From contig NZ_JADBGG010000031.1 of assembly GCF_014873765.1 (NCBI RefSeq), positions 1 through 54,224 of the forward strand: DNA of 54,224 nt, given 5' to 3'. Source of the stretch: Desulfomicrobium macestii (GTDB taxonomy: Bacteria > Desulfobacterota > Desulfovibrionia > Desulfovibrionales > Desulfomicrobiaceae). Under the pieces are notes generated by a model, which worked only from the letters and a program-made list of their open reading frames with translations, searched no databases and was not told the DNA's origin. Positions 9,629 through 17,360 of this stretch are shown here, in pieces; the stretch's first letter is position 1; the number at the start of each line of letters is the position of its first letter. A program made the translations under genes and the position numbers.

Positions 9629-10048
9629 ATGAAGACACCAACCGTTCGGATGCATCTGTGGCTGGAATCGGGGGAGAACGTCTATTTCGGCATGGGACGG
9701 CTCATGCTTCTCGACAGAATCGAGGAGCATGGCTCCCTGCGCAAGGCCGCCGAATCCCTGGGCATGTCCTACCGGGCGGCCTGGGGAAAACTTCGGGCCA
9801 CGGAGGACGCGCTGGGCGAGGTGCTTGTCGAGACGATCGGCACCAAGCGCGGTGGATACCGCCTGACCCCGGCCGGTCGGCGCTACCGGGACAAGTTCAG
9901 CGCCTGGTTCGAAGCAGTGGAGAGGACGGCCGTGGCCGAGGCCCGGGTCATTTTTGCCCAAGGCGTGCAAAGCTTTTCCGAAAAGAAGATCAGGCCGCAC
10001 GCGTCCGGGCATATTGAAGTTCCGGCGAATCATCGAAACAGGCATTGA
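9629..10048 (+). CDS. ModE-like winged-helix regulator, DNA-binding domain only
   Basis: A 139-residue protein matching the N-terminal DNA-binding domain of ModE: GRLMLLDRIEEHGSLRKAAE, SYRAAWGKL and GGYRLTPAGRRYRDKF. In E. coli ModE a C-terminal pair of TOBE domains binds molybdate. Here no TOBE domain is present, so any metal sensing must come from elsewhere or be absent. It starts 9 bases after the FmdE-MoeA fusion, with an AGGA site, and is probably co-translated. The likely role is regulation of molybdenum or tungsten genes in this block, inferred from family and position. Confidence 0.85.
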   Translation: MKTPTVRMHLWLESGENVYFGMGRLMLLDRIEEHGSLRKAAESLGMSYRAAWGKLRATEDALGEVLVETIGTKRGGYRLTPAGRRYRDKFSAWFEAVERTAVAEARVIFAQGVQSFSEKKIRPHASGHIEVPANHRNRH

Positions 10049-10078
10049 GCCTGTTTCGATGATTCGCCTGGCCCACTC

Positions 10079-10483
10079 TCAATGCTGGTGGCCGCTGCAC
10101 ACCTGCAATTCTTCAAGTTCGTGATGATTTTCGTTGCATTCGTCCGTCCCCTCAGGGTTGCGGATCAGCTTTAGTTCCCGCCTCTCCATGGCCATGAGGG
10201 CCTCTTCCGCGGACAGGCCCGACCCGAAAAATCGGGTCACGTGGTCGTCCGCCAGAATCTTGAAAACATCCTCTTCGAGCTTGCCGGTGATCAACGCTTC
10301 ACAGCGGTGTTTCAGGATCATTTCGGCCAAGGCGATCTCCGAGTTTTTCCCGGACTTGTCATGCGGAATGCTTGTGCATTCCATCGTCTCTACATTCACG
10401 ATCAGCAGAAACGGAGTTTTCGAGAATTCTTCGAAAACCGGACTGGCCAGGGATGCTCCTGCGGCGCTTACTGCAATATTCAT
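10079..10483 (-). CDS. NifX/NifB-type dinitrogenase FeMo-cofactor family protein
   Basis: A 134-residue protein of the NifX/NafY/NifB C-terminal family (MNIAVSAAGASLASPVFEEF, LVNVET..CTSIPHD, LKHRCEALITGKLEEDVFKIL). Family members bind iron-molybdenum or iron-sulfur clusters. In sulfate reducers, homologues often occur outside nitrogenase clusters, as in Orp or MTH1175-like proteins. The tail is rich in His, Cys and acidic residues (ECNENHHELEELQVCSGHQH), suggesting metal binding. It converges on the ModE-like gene, with a short inverted repeat between them (10025-10066, GCCTGTTTCGATGATTCGCC region). It is transcribed away from a 470-base regulatory gap. Confidence 0.82.
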   Translation of the reverse strand: MNIAVSAAGASLASPVFEEFSKTPFLLIVNVETMECTSIPHDKSGKNSEIALAEMILKHRCEALITGKLEEDVFKILADDHVTRFFGSGLSAEEALMAMERRELKLIRNPEGTDECNENHHELEELQVCSGHQH

Positions 10484-10535
10484 GAGTTCTCCTTTGATGT
10501 TTTGATGGCAGAGCCAAGCATTTATTGTGCCTTTT

Positions 10536-10549
10536 TCGACATATGTCGA
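10536..10549. promoter_or_regulatory. 14-bp perfect palindrome, operator candidate
   Basis: TCGACATATGTCGA lies about 53 bases upstream of the NifX-like start codon. The half-site GACAT recurs in the palindrome at 10952-10967. No regulator is assigned. Confidence 0.4.
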
Positions 10550-10729
10550 GATGGAATCGCTTGGGAACCGAGAGTCTTGCCTGAGAGGGCGGTTCGGGAT
10601 TCCAGGCTGAAGTTTTTCATGTCAGGTGTATCATTTTGTCTCATTTTTCCTTTTTTGGGTGGTTCCATTTGGGACAATTCGGCCAAGTGCGAACACGAAT
10701 CAACTTCAAAGAGTGACTGAGCTTTTACG

Positions 10730-10749
10730 TTGAAAAGTTATATTTTCAA
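10730..10749. promoter_or_regulatory. Inverted repeat TTGAAAA-N6-TTTTCAA, operator candidate
   Basis: TTGAAAA (10730-10736) and TTTTCAA (10743-10749) are exact complements around GTTATA. Seven-base arms with a six-base spacer fit a dimeric winged-helix regulator such as the nearby ModE-like protein. That pairing is only a guess from position. Confidence 0.4.
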
Positions 10750-10794
10750 TTAATTCGACAGTTTATTATATTTTAGGGTAATAATTTAAGCACG

Positions 10795-10811
10795 TTGGCC
10801 TTGTTTTTGCC
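10795..10811 (+). promoter_or_regulatory. Possible sigma-54 promoter (weak)
   Basis: TTGGCCTTGTTTTTGCC has the GG-N10-GC spacing of -24/-12 promoters (GG at 10797-10798, GC at 10809-10810) and would fire towards the MoeA-like gene. One match of this quality can arise by chance. Confidence 0.3.
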
Positions 10812-10951
10812 TTTATGCGTCGATATGCCACTTGTGACATAGTGATTTAGTTCGGCTTGACAGCCTCCAACATTTCGATGTGGCGAGGTCTTTTCAGAAA
10901 GAATGTTTTGCATATGATAATAGGTGGTTAAGGTTGCTCAGGCCTTAAAAT

Positions 10952-10967
10952 ATGTCAAAAATGACAT
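10952..10967. promoter_or_regulatory. Palindrome ATGTCA-AAAA-TGACAT
   Basis: Six-base perfect arms around AAAA, 45 bases upstream of the preferred start of the MoeA-like gene. It overlaps the upstream alternative ATG at 10952, which argues that the region is regulatory and that the longer reading frame is not the true start. Confidence 0.45.
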
Positions 10968-11011
10968 GTTTTAATATTAAAATGCCAATCAAGATATATT
11001 TTGGACATGCG

Positions 11012-12034
11012 ATGAAATCCATCCCCGTTGAAGAAGCTGTCGGCACCGTTCTTTGTCATGACATCACGCGCATCGTTCCCGGCGAGGCCAAGGGACCCGC
11101 CTTTCGGCGCGGGCACATTGTCGGCCCGCATGACATTTCCACCTTGCTCGATATCGGCAAGGCCCATCTTTATGTTTTCGATCCCAGAGACGGATACGTC
11201 CACGAGGATGAATGCGCCCTGCGCCTGGCCCGGGCAGCGGCCGGACAGGGCATCTCCATCAGTTCGCCAAGCGAGGGCAAGTCGACGCTCACCGCCGCCC
11301 ACGACGGTGTCCTGTCCATCGACGTGGAAGGACTTTTCCGCCTCAATTCCATCACCGACGTGACTTTTGGCACCATCCACACCGGCCAGTTCGTGAAGTC
11401 GGGCAGAGTGCTCGGCGGCACGCGGGTCATCCCGCTGGCCGTGCCGGAAGAGTTGCTGCAGGAGGCCGAGGGCGTCTGTCGCGAGCATGCCCCGCTCATC
11501 GAGGTCCGCCCCTTGAAGCCCGCGCGCGTCGGCGTGGTGACCACGGGCAGCGAGGTCTACACCGGCCGCATCAAGGACGGCTTCGGGCCGGTGCTCAGGA
11601 AGAAATTCGAAGGTCTTGGATCAACCGTTCTGGATCAGGTTTTCGTCTCGGATCAGGTCGAGATGACAGTCGAGGCCATCATGGGCCTCAAGGAGCGGGG
11701 CGCGGACTTCATCGCCGTCACCGGCGGCATGAGCGTCGATCCCGACGATCAGACCCCGGCGGCCATCAGGGCGACCGGTGCCCGGGTCGTTTCCTACGGC
11801 GCGCCCACCTATCCCGGCGCCATGTTCATGCTCGCCTATCTGGATGACGTGCCCGTGGTCGGACTGCCGGGATGCGTCATGTACTACAAAGCCAGTATTT
11901 TCGATCTGATCGTGCCCCGTCTGCTGACCGGGGAGCGTTTGGAGCGGAAGGATATTGTTGCGTTCGGTCACGGAGGCCTGTGCGAAAGCTGTCCCAGTTG
12001 CCACTACCCGGCCTGCGGCTTCGGCAAACTCTAG
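11012..12034 (+). CDS. MoeA-like molybdopterin-binding protein with Cys-rich tail
   Basis: A 340-residue protein closely parallel to the C-terminal two-thirds of the FmdE-MoeA fusion upstream: GVVTTGSEVYTGRIKDGF, VTGGMSVDPDDQTPAAIR, GAPTYPGAMFMLAYL and the same ending, GLCESCPSCHYPACGFGK. MoeA proteins insert molybdate into adenylylated molybdopterin. This short form lacks parts of classical MoeA, and its C-x2-C-x2-C-x4-C tail is unusual. It sits 54 bases before the aldehyde oxidoreductase gene, suggesting a dedicated role in its cofactor supply. I prefer ATG 11012 (MKSIPVEEAVGTVL) because family similarity starts there; ATG 10952 lies inside a palindrome. The ribosome site is weak for both. 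Confidence 0.85.
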   Translation: MKSIPVEEAVGTVLCHDITRIVPGEAKGPAFRRGHIVGPHDISTLLDIGKAHLYVFDPRDGYVHEDECALRLARAAAGQGISISSPSEGKSTLTAAHDGVLSIDVEGLFRLNSITDVTFGTIHTGQFVKSGRVLGGTRVIPLAVPEELLQEAEGVCREHAPLIEVRPLKPARVGVVTTGSEVYTGRIKDGFGPVLRKKFEGLGSTVLDQVFVSDQVEMTVEAIMGLKERGADFIAVTGGMSVDPDDQTPAAIRATGARVVSYGAPTYPGAMFMLAYLDDVPVVGLPGCVMYYKASIFDLIVPRLLTGERLERKDIVAFGHGGLCESCPSCHYPACGFGKL

Positions 12035-12088
12035 CGTCCCCACGCAGATTCTGTTCGAACATTCACATTGTTATTTGGAGGAACCGGA

Positions 12089-14806
12089 ATGATTAAGAAG
12101 CAAATTGTGGTCAATGGCATCCCCAGGAACCTGGTGGTCGACGCGGAAGAAACCCTGGTCAACGTGATCAGGAAGAGCATCGGCCTGACCGGCACCAAGG
12201 TCGGCTGCAACGAAGGCCAGTGCGGGGCGTGCAGCGTCATCATGGACGGCAAGGTCGTGCGTTCCTGTGCGACCAAGATGAAACGCGTCAACGATGGCGC
12301 CGAGATCACCACCATCGAAGGCATCGGCACCCCGGCTAATCCGCACCCGCTGCAGCTCGCCTGGATGCTCCACGGCGCTGCCCAGTGCGGATTCTGTTCC
12401 CCGGGCTTCATCGTCTCGGCCAAGGGCCTGCTGGACACCAACCCCAGCCCGACCCGCGACGACGTCCGCGACTGGTTTCAGAAGCATCGCAATGCCTGCC
12501 GTTGCACCGGCTACAAGCCGCTGGTGGACGCCGTCATGGACGCGGCCAAGGTGCTGCGCGGCGAAAAGAGCGCGGCCGACCTCGAATTCAAGATGCCTGC
12601 CGACGGCAGTGTGTGGGGCACCCGCTACCCCCGTCCCTCGGCCTTGAGCAAGGTCACGGGAACCCTGGATTTCGGCGCTGATCTGGGCCTGAAGATGCCC
12701 GCCGGTACCCTGCAGTGCGCCATGGTGCAGGCCGAAGTGTCTCACGCCAAGATCCTGTCCATCGACACCACCGAAGCCGAGAAGATGCCCGGCGTGTTCA
12801 AGGTCGTCACCCACAAGGATGTGAAGGGCAAGAACCGCATCACCGGTCTGATCACCTTCCCCACCAACAAGGGCGACGGCTGGGATCGTCCGTTCCTGTG
12901 CGACGAGAAGATCTTCCAGTACGGTGACGCCATCGCCATCGTCTGCGCCGACACCGAAGAGCAGGCCAAGGCCGCTGCCAAGGCCGTCAAGGTCGAGATC
13001 GAGCAGCTGCCCGAATACATGAGCGCTCCGGCGGCCATGGCCGAGGACGCCATCGAGATCCATCCCGGCACGCCCAACGTCTACTACATCCAGAAGATCG
13101 CCAAGGGCGCCGAGACCGCTCCCATCTTCGACAAGGCCGACGTGGTCGTGGAAGGCAGCTACTACACCTCCCGCCAGCCCCATCTGCCCATCGAGCCGGA
13201 CTGCGGCTTTGCGTACATTGATGACGAAGGAAAGCTGATCATTCACTCCAAGTCCATCGGCCTGCACCTGCATCTGTACATGATCGCTCCCGGTCTTGGT
13301 CTGGAACCCGATCAGCTGCACCTGGTTCAGAACCCGGCCGGCGGCACCTTCGGCTACAAGTTCAGCCCGACCCTGGAAGCCCTCGTCGGCGCCGCCGCCC
13401 TGGCCACCGGTCGTCCCGTGAATCTGGTATACGATTATCGTCAGCAGCAGGCCTACACCGGCAAGCGCTCCCCGTTCTGGACCAACGTGCGTCTGGCCTC
13501 CACCAAGGACGGCAAGCTTCTGGGCATGGAAACCGACTGGACCGTCGACCACGGCCCGTATTCCGAGTTCGGCGATCTGCTGACCCTGCGCGGAGCCCAG
13601 TACATCGGCGCCGGCTACGATATCGAGAACATTCGCGGTGAAGGCCGCACCGTCTGCACCAACCACTGCTGGGGCGCTGCGTTCCGTGGCTACGGCGCTC
13701 CCGAATCCGAGTTCCCGTCCGAGACCCTGATGGACGAACTGGCCGAAAAGCTGGGCATTGATCCTTTTGAACTGCGCTACAAGAACATCTACCGCAAGGG
13801 TTCCACCACCCCCACGGGTCAGGATCCTGAAGTGTACAGCCTGCCCGAAATGTTCGACATCATGCGGCCCAAGTACGAGGAAGCCAAGAAGCGCGCCGCC
13901 GCTGCCTCCACCGCCGAAGTCAAGCGCGGCGTGGGCATCGCCCTGGGCGTTTACGGCGCAGGCCTTGATGGCGCCGACTCCGCCGCCGCCGATGCCGAAC
14001 TGATGGCCGACGGCACCGTCACCATCTACGACTGCTGGCAGGATCATGGCCAGGGCGCCGACATGGGCACCCTGGGCACGGCTCACGAAGCCTTGAAGCC
14101 GCTGGGCATCACGCCCGACAAGATCCGCCTGGTCATGAACGACACCCGCGTGGCTCCCAACACCGGCCCTGCGGGCGGCAGCCGCTCCCAGGTCATGGGC
14201 GGACAGGCCATCATCAACGCCTGCGAACAGCTGCTCAAGGCCATGAAGAAGCCTTCCGGCGGATTCCGCACCTACGATGAGATGGTCGCCGAAAAGCTGC
14301 CCACAAAGTATAACGGCAAATGGACCGCTCCCGCCAAGGATTGCGACGCCAACGGCCAGGGCAGCCCCTTCTGCTGTTACATGTACGGCCTGTTCCTGTC
14401 CGAGGTCGCTGTCGAAGTCGCCACCGGCAAGACTACGGTCGAAAAGATGGCCATTGTCGGCGATATCGGCAAGGTCAACAACTACTCCCTGGTCGACGGC
14501 CAGATCTACGGCGGCGTGGCCCAGGGCATCGGCCTGGCGCTGACCGAGGATTACGAGGACCTGAAGAAGCATGCCACCATGCGCGGCGCCGGTATCCCCT
14601 ACATCAAGGACATCCCGGACTCCATGGACATCACCTATGTGGAGACCCCGCGTCCCGCCGGCCCCTTCGGCGCCTCCGGTGTCGGTGAAATGCCTCTGAC
14701 CGCTCCTCACGCAGCGGTCCTGAACGCCGTGTACAACGCCTGCGGCGCTCGTATGCGCGAGATTCCCGCGCTGCCGGAGAAAATCCTGGCTGCAATGAAG
14801 AAATAA
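12089..14806 (+). CDS. mop: Aldehyde oxidoreductase, xanthine oxidase family
   Basis: A 905-residue molybdenum enzyme very like D. gigas MOP, which oxidises aldehydes to carboxylic acids. Domains in order: a plant-type [2Fe-2S] ferredoxin with C40, C45, C48 and C60; a helical [2Fe-2S] domain with QCGFCSPG (about 100-107) and NACRCTG (about 136-142); then the large molybdopterin domains. The catalytic glutamate is E867 in GASGVGEMPL. No FAD domain is present, as in MOP. D. gigas MOP carries molybdopterin cytosine dinucleotide, so the downstream nucleotidyltransferase and XdhC fit as cofactor makers. ATG 12089 follows a perfect GGAGGA. No signal peptide, so it is cytoplasmic. Codon use is strongly biased to C-ending codons, suggesting high expression. 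Confidence 0.96.
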   Translation: MIKKQIVVNGIPRNLVVDAEETLVNVIRKSIGLTGTKVGCNEGQCGACSVIMDGKVVRSCATKMKRVNDGAEITTIEGIGTPANPHPLQLAWMLHGAAQCGFCSPGFIVSAKGLLDTNPSPTRDDVRDWFQKHRNACRCTGYKPLVDAVMDAAKVLRGEKSAADLEFKMPADGSVWGTRYPRPSALSKVTGTLDFGADLGLKMPAGTLQCAMVQAEVSHAKILSIDTTEAEKMPGVFKVVTHKDVKGKNRITGLITFPTNKGDGWDRPFLCDEKIFQYGDAIAIVCADTEEQAKAAAKAVKVEIEQLPEYMSAPAAMAEDAIEIHPGTPNVYYIQKIAKGAETAPIFDKADVVVEGSYYTSRQPHLPIEPDCGFAYIDDEGKLIIHSKSIGLHLHLYMIAPGLGLEPDQLHLVQNPAGGTFGYKFSPTLEALVGAAALATGRPVNLVYDYRQQQAYTGKRSPFWTNVRLASTKDGKLLGMETDWTVDHGPYSEFGDLLTLRGAQYIGAGYDIENIRGEGRTVCTNHCWGAAFRGYGAPESEFPSETLMDELAEKLGIDPFELRYKNIYRKGSTTPTGQDPEVYSLPEMFDIMRPKYEEAKKRAAAASTAEVKRGVGIALGVYGAGLDGADSAAADAELMADGTVTIYDCWQDHGQGADMGTLGTAHEALKPLGITPDKIRLVMNDTRVAPNTGPAGGSRSQVMGGQAIINACEQLLKAMKKPSGGFRTYDEMVAEKLPTKYNGKWTAPAKDCDANGQGSPFCCYMYGLFLSEVAVEVATGKTTVEKMAIVGDIGKVNNYSLVDGQIYGGVAQGIGLALTEDYEDLKKHATMRGAGIPYIKDIPDSMDITYVETPRPAGPFGASGVGEMPLTAPHAAVLNAVYNACGARMREIPALPEKILAAMKK

Positions 14807-14821
14807 TGACCTGGTCAACCT

Positions 14822-14857
14822 CCCTCCGGGCGCTTTTGTGCCCGGAGGGCTTTTTTT
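14822..14857 (+). terminator. Rho-independent terminator after mop
   Basis: CCCTCCGGGC (14822-14831) and GCCCGGAGGG (14840-14849) form a perfect 10-bp stem with an 8-base loop, followed by C and seven T. It lies only 18 bases before the next start codon, so it probably sets a high mop to low accessory-gene ratio rather than ending the operon fully. Confidence 0.85.
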
Positions 14858-14874
14858 ATTTCTAAGGAGTGGTC

Positions 14875-17151
14875 ATGGACCAGAAGGAACTCAGGAAATG
14901 GGAAGCGAAATGCATCCAGGAGGAGCCCCCCAAATGCAAGGCCGGGTGTCCCCTGGGAGTTGATGCCAGAGCTTTCGCCCAGGCAATGGCCAAGGGCGAT
15001 CTTGGCGCTGCGAGGACCGTGCTCGAAAAGAGCATGCCTCTTGCGGCGATTACGGCCCGATTGTGCGAGGCGCCCTGCGAGGAATTCTGCGTCCGGGGGG
15101 ATCTTGGAGGAGCCGTGGCCCTTGGAGGGCTTGAGCGCCTGTGCATCCGGGAGACCCGGCCCAAAGGCAAGCTTCTGCGTCTTCCCGCCCGCCCCCGCAA
15201 GGTGGCGGTGTTCGGGGCAGGGCCGAGCGGCCTGGCCGTGGCCTTTGATCTGGGCAAGAAAGGTTACCCCGTGACCGTGTACCATGTCGGCGAGGCTCCC
15301 GGCGGGTGGCTTCGCGATCTTCCCGAGGCCGACCTGCCGACGCGGGTGCTCGACGAGGAGCTGTCCAGGCTCGCCTCCCTGCATGTGACCTACGTGTCCG
15401 TCCCCGTCATGGATTTGGCCCTGGTCGAAGCGCATCCCGCCGACGCGGTGTATGTGGGTCAGGATGACGCACTTGCTCCGGAACTCCTGGCCTTGCTCGG
15501 TTCTCCTGATCCCGACACCTTTGCGCTGGAGCGTCCGGGCTGGTTCACGGGCGCGCTGGAAGGGCGGTCGCACCGGTTCATCAGCGCTGTTTCCCATGGC
15601 CGCGAAGCAGCCGTTTCCATCGACCGCTACCTGCAGAACGCCTCCCTGACCTCAAGCCGCGTTTTTCTGCGCAGGGGCCAGACATCGCTTTTTACCCGGA
15701 CCACGGACATTGCCCCTGTCCAGAGGGTTGTCCCGGCCGACGGCGTCGCATTCACCACAGAGGAGGGCCTGCTCGAAGCGGCGCGCTGCATCGACTGCCA
15801 GTGTCTGGAGTGCGTGCGGCACTGCGTGTATCTGTCCGAGTACGGCGGGTATCCCAAGAGTTATGCACGCCGTGTCTTCAACAATTCGGCCATAGTGAAG
15901 GGTGGGGGCGTGCATCAGGCCAACACGTTCATCAATTCCTGCTCCCTGTGTGGGCAGTGCGAAACGCTGTGTCCCAACGACTTTTCCATGGCCGACATGT
16001 GCCTGGACGCAAGGCGACTGATGGTGCGCGACAACCGCATGCCGCCGTCGGCCCACTGGTTCGCCCTGGAGGAGATGCGCTCGGCAGCGAGCGAACAGGC
16101 CGCCTTTATCAGGCATGCGCCCGGAGCACCGGACAGCGCAATGCTCTTCTTTCCGGGTTGCCAGCTCTCCGGCATCCGTCCAGACCAGACCCTGCGCCTT
16201 TACGACCGCCTGCTGGAGATGGAGCCGCGCACGGGCATCTGGCTCGACTGCTGCGGCGCTCCCGCCCACTGGGCAGGGCGCGAGGACGAGTTCGCGGCCG
16301 TGCTGGGCAAGCTGGAGGAGGCCTTCAAAACCATGGGCAGCCCCAGGGTCGTCACGGCCTGTTCGACCTGTCTCAAGATGTTTCGCGAACACCTGCCGGC
16401 ATTCGGGGCCGAATCGGTCTGGACCCTGCTGGCGGGCGAGGCCCTGATTCCCGGCGAGCCCCGTGAGCCTCTGGCCCTGTCCGATCCCTGCACATCGCGG
16501 CACGACGCCGCCACGCGCGGGGCCGTGCACGCCGTGCTGGAGAAGCTCGGGCAGCCCCTGGCGCCGTTGGCCATGTCCGGCGAGCTGACGGAATGTTGCG
16601 GCTTTGGCGGCCTGATGGACAACGCCAACCCTGCCCTGGCCCGCAAGGTCGCCCAGGCGAGAGTGGCCCAGTCCGAGGCCTCTTTTCTGACCTACTGCGC
16701 CATGTGCCGCGATCAGCTGGCCAAGACCGGCAAGCCCGTCCTGTACATCCTTGACCTGCTTTTTCCTGATCTGGCCCACGGTGCTACCGAACCGCCCGCC
16801 GGCATCTCGGCCCGGCGCGTGAACCGGCGCAGGCTCAAGGACGCTCTCCAGGGCCGGCACGGCCGCGAGGGCATGCCGCGTCAGCCCTTTGAGGACGTGT
16901 CCCTGGTTTATTCCACGGAAGTGGCCGAACTCTTGGAGACCCGGCGCATTCTCGAAGACGACCTGCGCCAGGTCCTGCACAAGGTCCGAAACGGCGGGAA
17001 ATGTCTGGTCCATGGCGAAGACGGCCGCAGGATTGTCGCGGCCGAACTGGGTGAGGTCACCTACTGGGTGGAATTCAGGCACGTAAAGGATGGTTTCGAG
17101 GTCCTGCGGGCCTGGTCTCATCGCATGCGCATCGCGGGAGGGCGGATATGA
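14875..17151 (+). CDS. Flavin/FeS/CCG-domain electron-transfer fusion
   Basis: A 758-residue fusion. Residues about 13-95 are a DPD/GltD-type FeS N-terminal domain (CKAGCPLGVDA, CEAPCEEFC). Residues about 110-265 are a shortened FAD-binding domain (KVAVFGAGPSGLAVAFDLG, APGGWLRDLPEADLP, then GREAAVSIDRYLQ); the second nucleotide domain of GltD appears missing. Two ferredoxin clusters follow (CIDCQCLECVRHC and CSLCGQCETLCPND). Then come two CCG domains as in HdrD/GlpC (FFPGCQLSG..DCCGAP; CSTCLKMF..CCGFGG..CAMC). The last 90 residues are unassigned. The likely role is to carry electrons between the aldehyde oxidoreductase and a quinone, thiol or ferredoxin pool. ATG 14875 has AAGGAG five bases upstream. 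The next gene overlaps its stop. Confidence 0.88.
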   Translation: MDQKELRKWEAKCIQEEPPKCKAGCPLGVDARAFAQAMAKGDLGAARTVLEKSMPLAAITARLCEAPCEEFCVRGDLGGAVALGGLERLCIRETRPKGKLLRLPARPRKVAVFGAGPSGLAVAFDLGKKGYPVTVYHVGEAPGGWLRDLPEADLPTRVLDEELSRLASLHVTYVSVPVMDLALVEAHPADAVYVGQDDALAPELLALLGSPDPDTFALERPGWFTGALEGRSHRFISAVSHGREAAVSIDRYLQNASLTSSRVFLRRGQTSLFTRTTDIAPVQRVVPADGVAFTTEEGLLEAARCIDCQCLECVRHCVYLSEYGGYPKSYARRVFNNSAIVKGGGVHQANTFINSCSLCGQCETLCPNDFSMADMCLDARRLMVRDNRMPPSAHWFALEEMRSAASEQAAFIRHAPGAPDSAMLFFPGCQLSGIRPDQTLRLYDRLLEMEPRTGIWLDCCGAPAHWAGREDEFAAVLGKLEEAFKTMGSPRVVTACSTCLKMFREHLPAFGAESVWTLLAGEALIPGEPREPLALSDPCTSRHDAATRGAVHAVLEKLGQPLAPLAMSGELTECCGFGGLMDNANPALARKVAQARVAQSEASFLTYCAMCRDQLAKTGKPVLYILDLLFPDLAHGATEPPAGISARRVNRRRLKDALQGRHGREGMPRQPFEDVSLVYSTEVAELLETRRILEDDLRQVLHKVRNGGKCLVHGEDGRRIVAAELGEVTYWVEFRHVKDGFEVLRAWSHRMRIAGGRI

Positions 17152-17360
17152 GCAGTCTTACGTTCGAGCCCAAGGACATGAACTGGGTCTGCGAGCCCTG
17201 CGGCCAGGCCCTGGAGCTTGGCCGCGTGGAACTCACGTATCTGGGCAACTCCTTTCATGTGGAGTTGCCGGTCTGTGCCAGGTGCGGAGCGGTGTACATC
17301 TACGAAGAGCTGGCCATGGGGCGGATCTTCGAAGTGGAGCAGTTGCTTGAGGACAAATGA
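17148..17360 (+). CDS. Small zinc-ribbon/redox protein, DVU_1557-like
   Basis: A 70-residue protein with two CxxC knuckles, WVCEPCGQAL (about residues 13-22) and PVCARCGAVY (about 41-50), around a short beta region. It would bind one zinc or iron. It matches what I recall of a small redox protein conserved beside the D. vulgaris aldehyde oxidoreductase (DVU_1557 family label). ATG overlaps the preceding stop (ATGA). Its role is unknown; possibilities are a rubredoxin-like electron carrier or a zinc scaffold for the neighbouring enzymes. Confidence 0.8.
   Translation: MSSLTFEPKDMNWVCEPCGQALELGRVELTYLGNSFHVELPVCARCGAVYIYEELAMGRIFEVEQLLEDK

Larger units (their letters stand above)
10484..11011. 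promoter_or_regulatory. Divergent regulatory region between NifX-like and MoeA-like genes
   Basis: About 530 bases without a convincing gene, AT-rich in the middle. It separates two genes that read outward and carries three palindromic elements and one sigma-54-like match, listed separately. It also contains an imperfect 51-base hairpin at 10553-10603 (GGAATC/GATTCC outer arms, GAACCG/CGGTTC inner arms). The 71-codon open frame across 10506-10720 looks like a chance frame. Confidence 0.5.

Noticed and set aside
10553-10603. Metabolite riboswitch (molybdenum cofactor or TPP type)
   Set aside because: The hairpin is imperfect and the conserved core sequences of those riboswitches are not present; only a short CCTGAGA resemblance was seen.
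10506-10720. 71-codon frame in the NifX/MoeA gap
   Set aside because: It crosses palindromic elements, has no ribosome site and an unconvincing composition, so the region is better read as regulatory.
12071-14818. Minus-strand open frame of 915 codons opposite mop
   Set aside because: It is the antisense shadow of a highly codon-biased gene and is low-complexity (Gly/Val/Leu/Asp-rich) with no recognisable fold.
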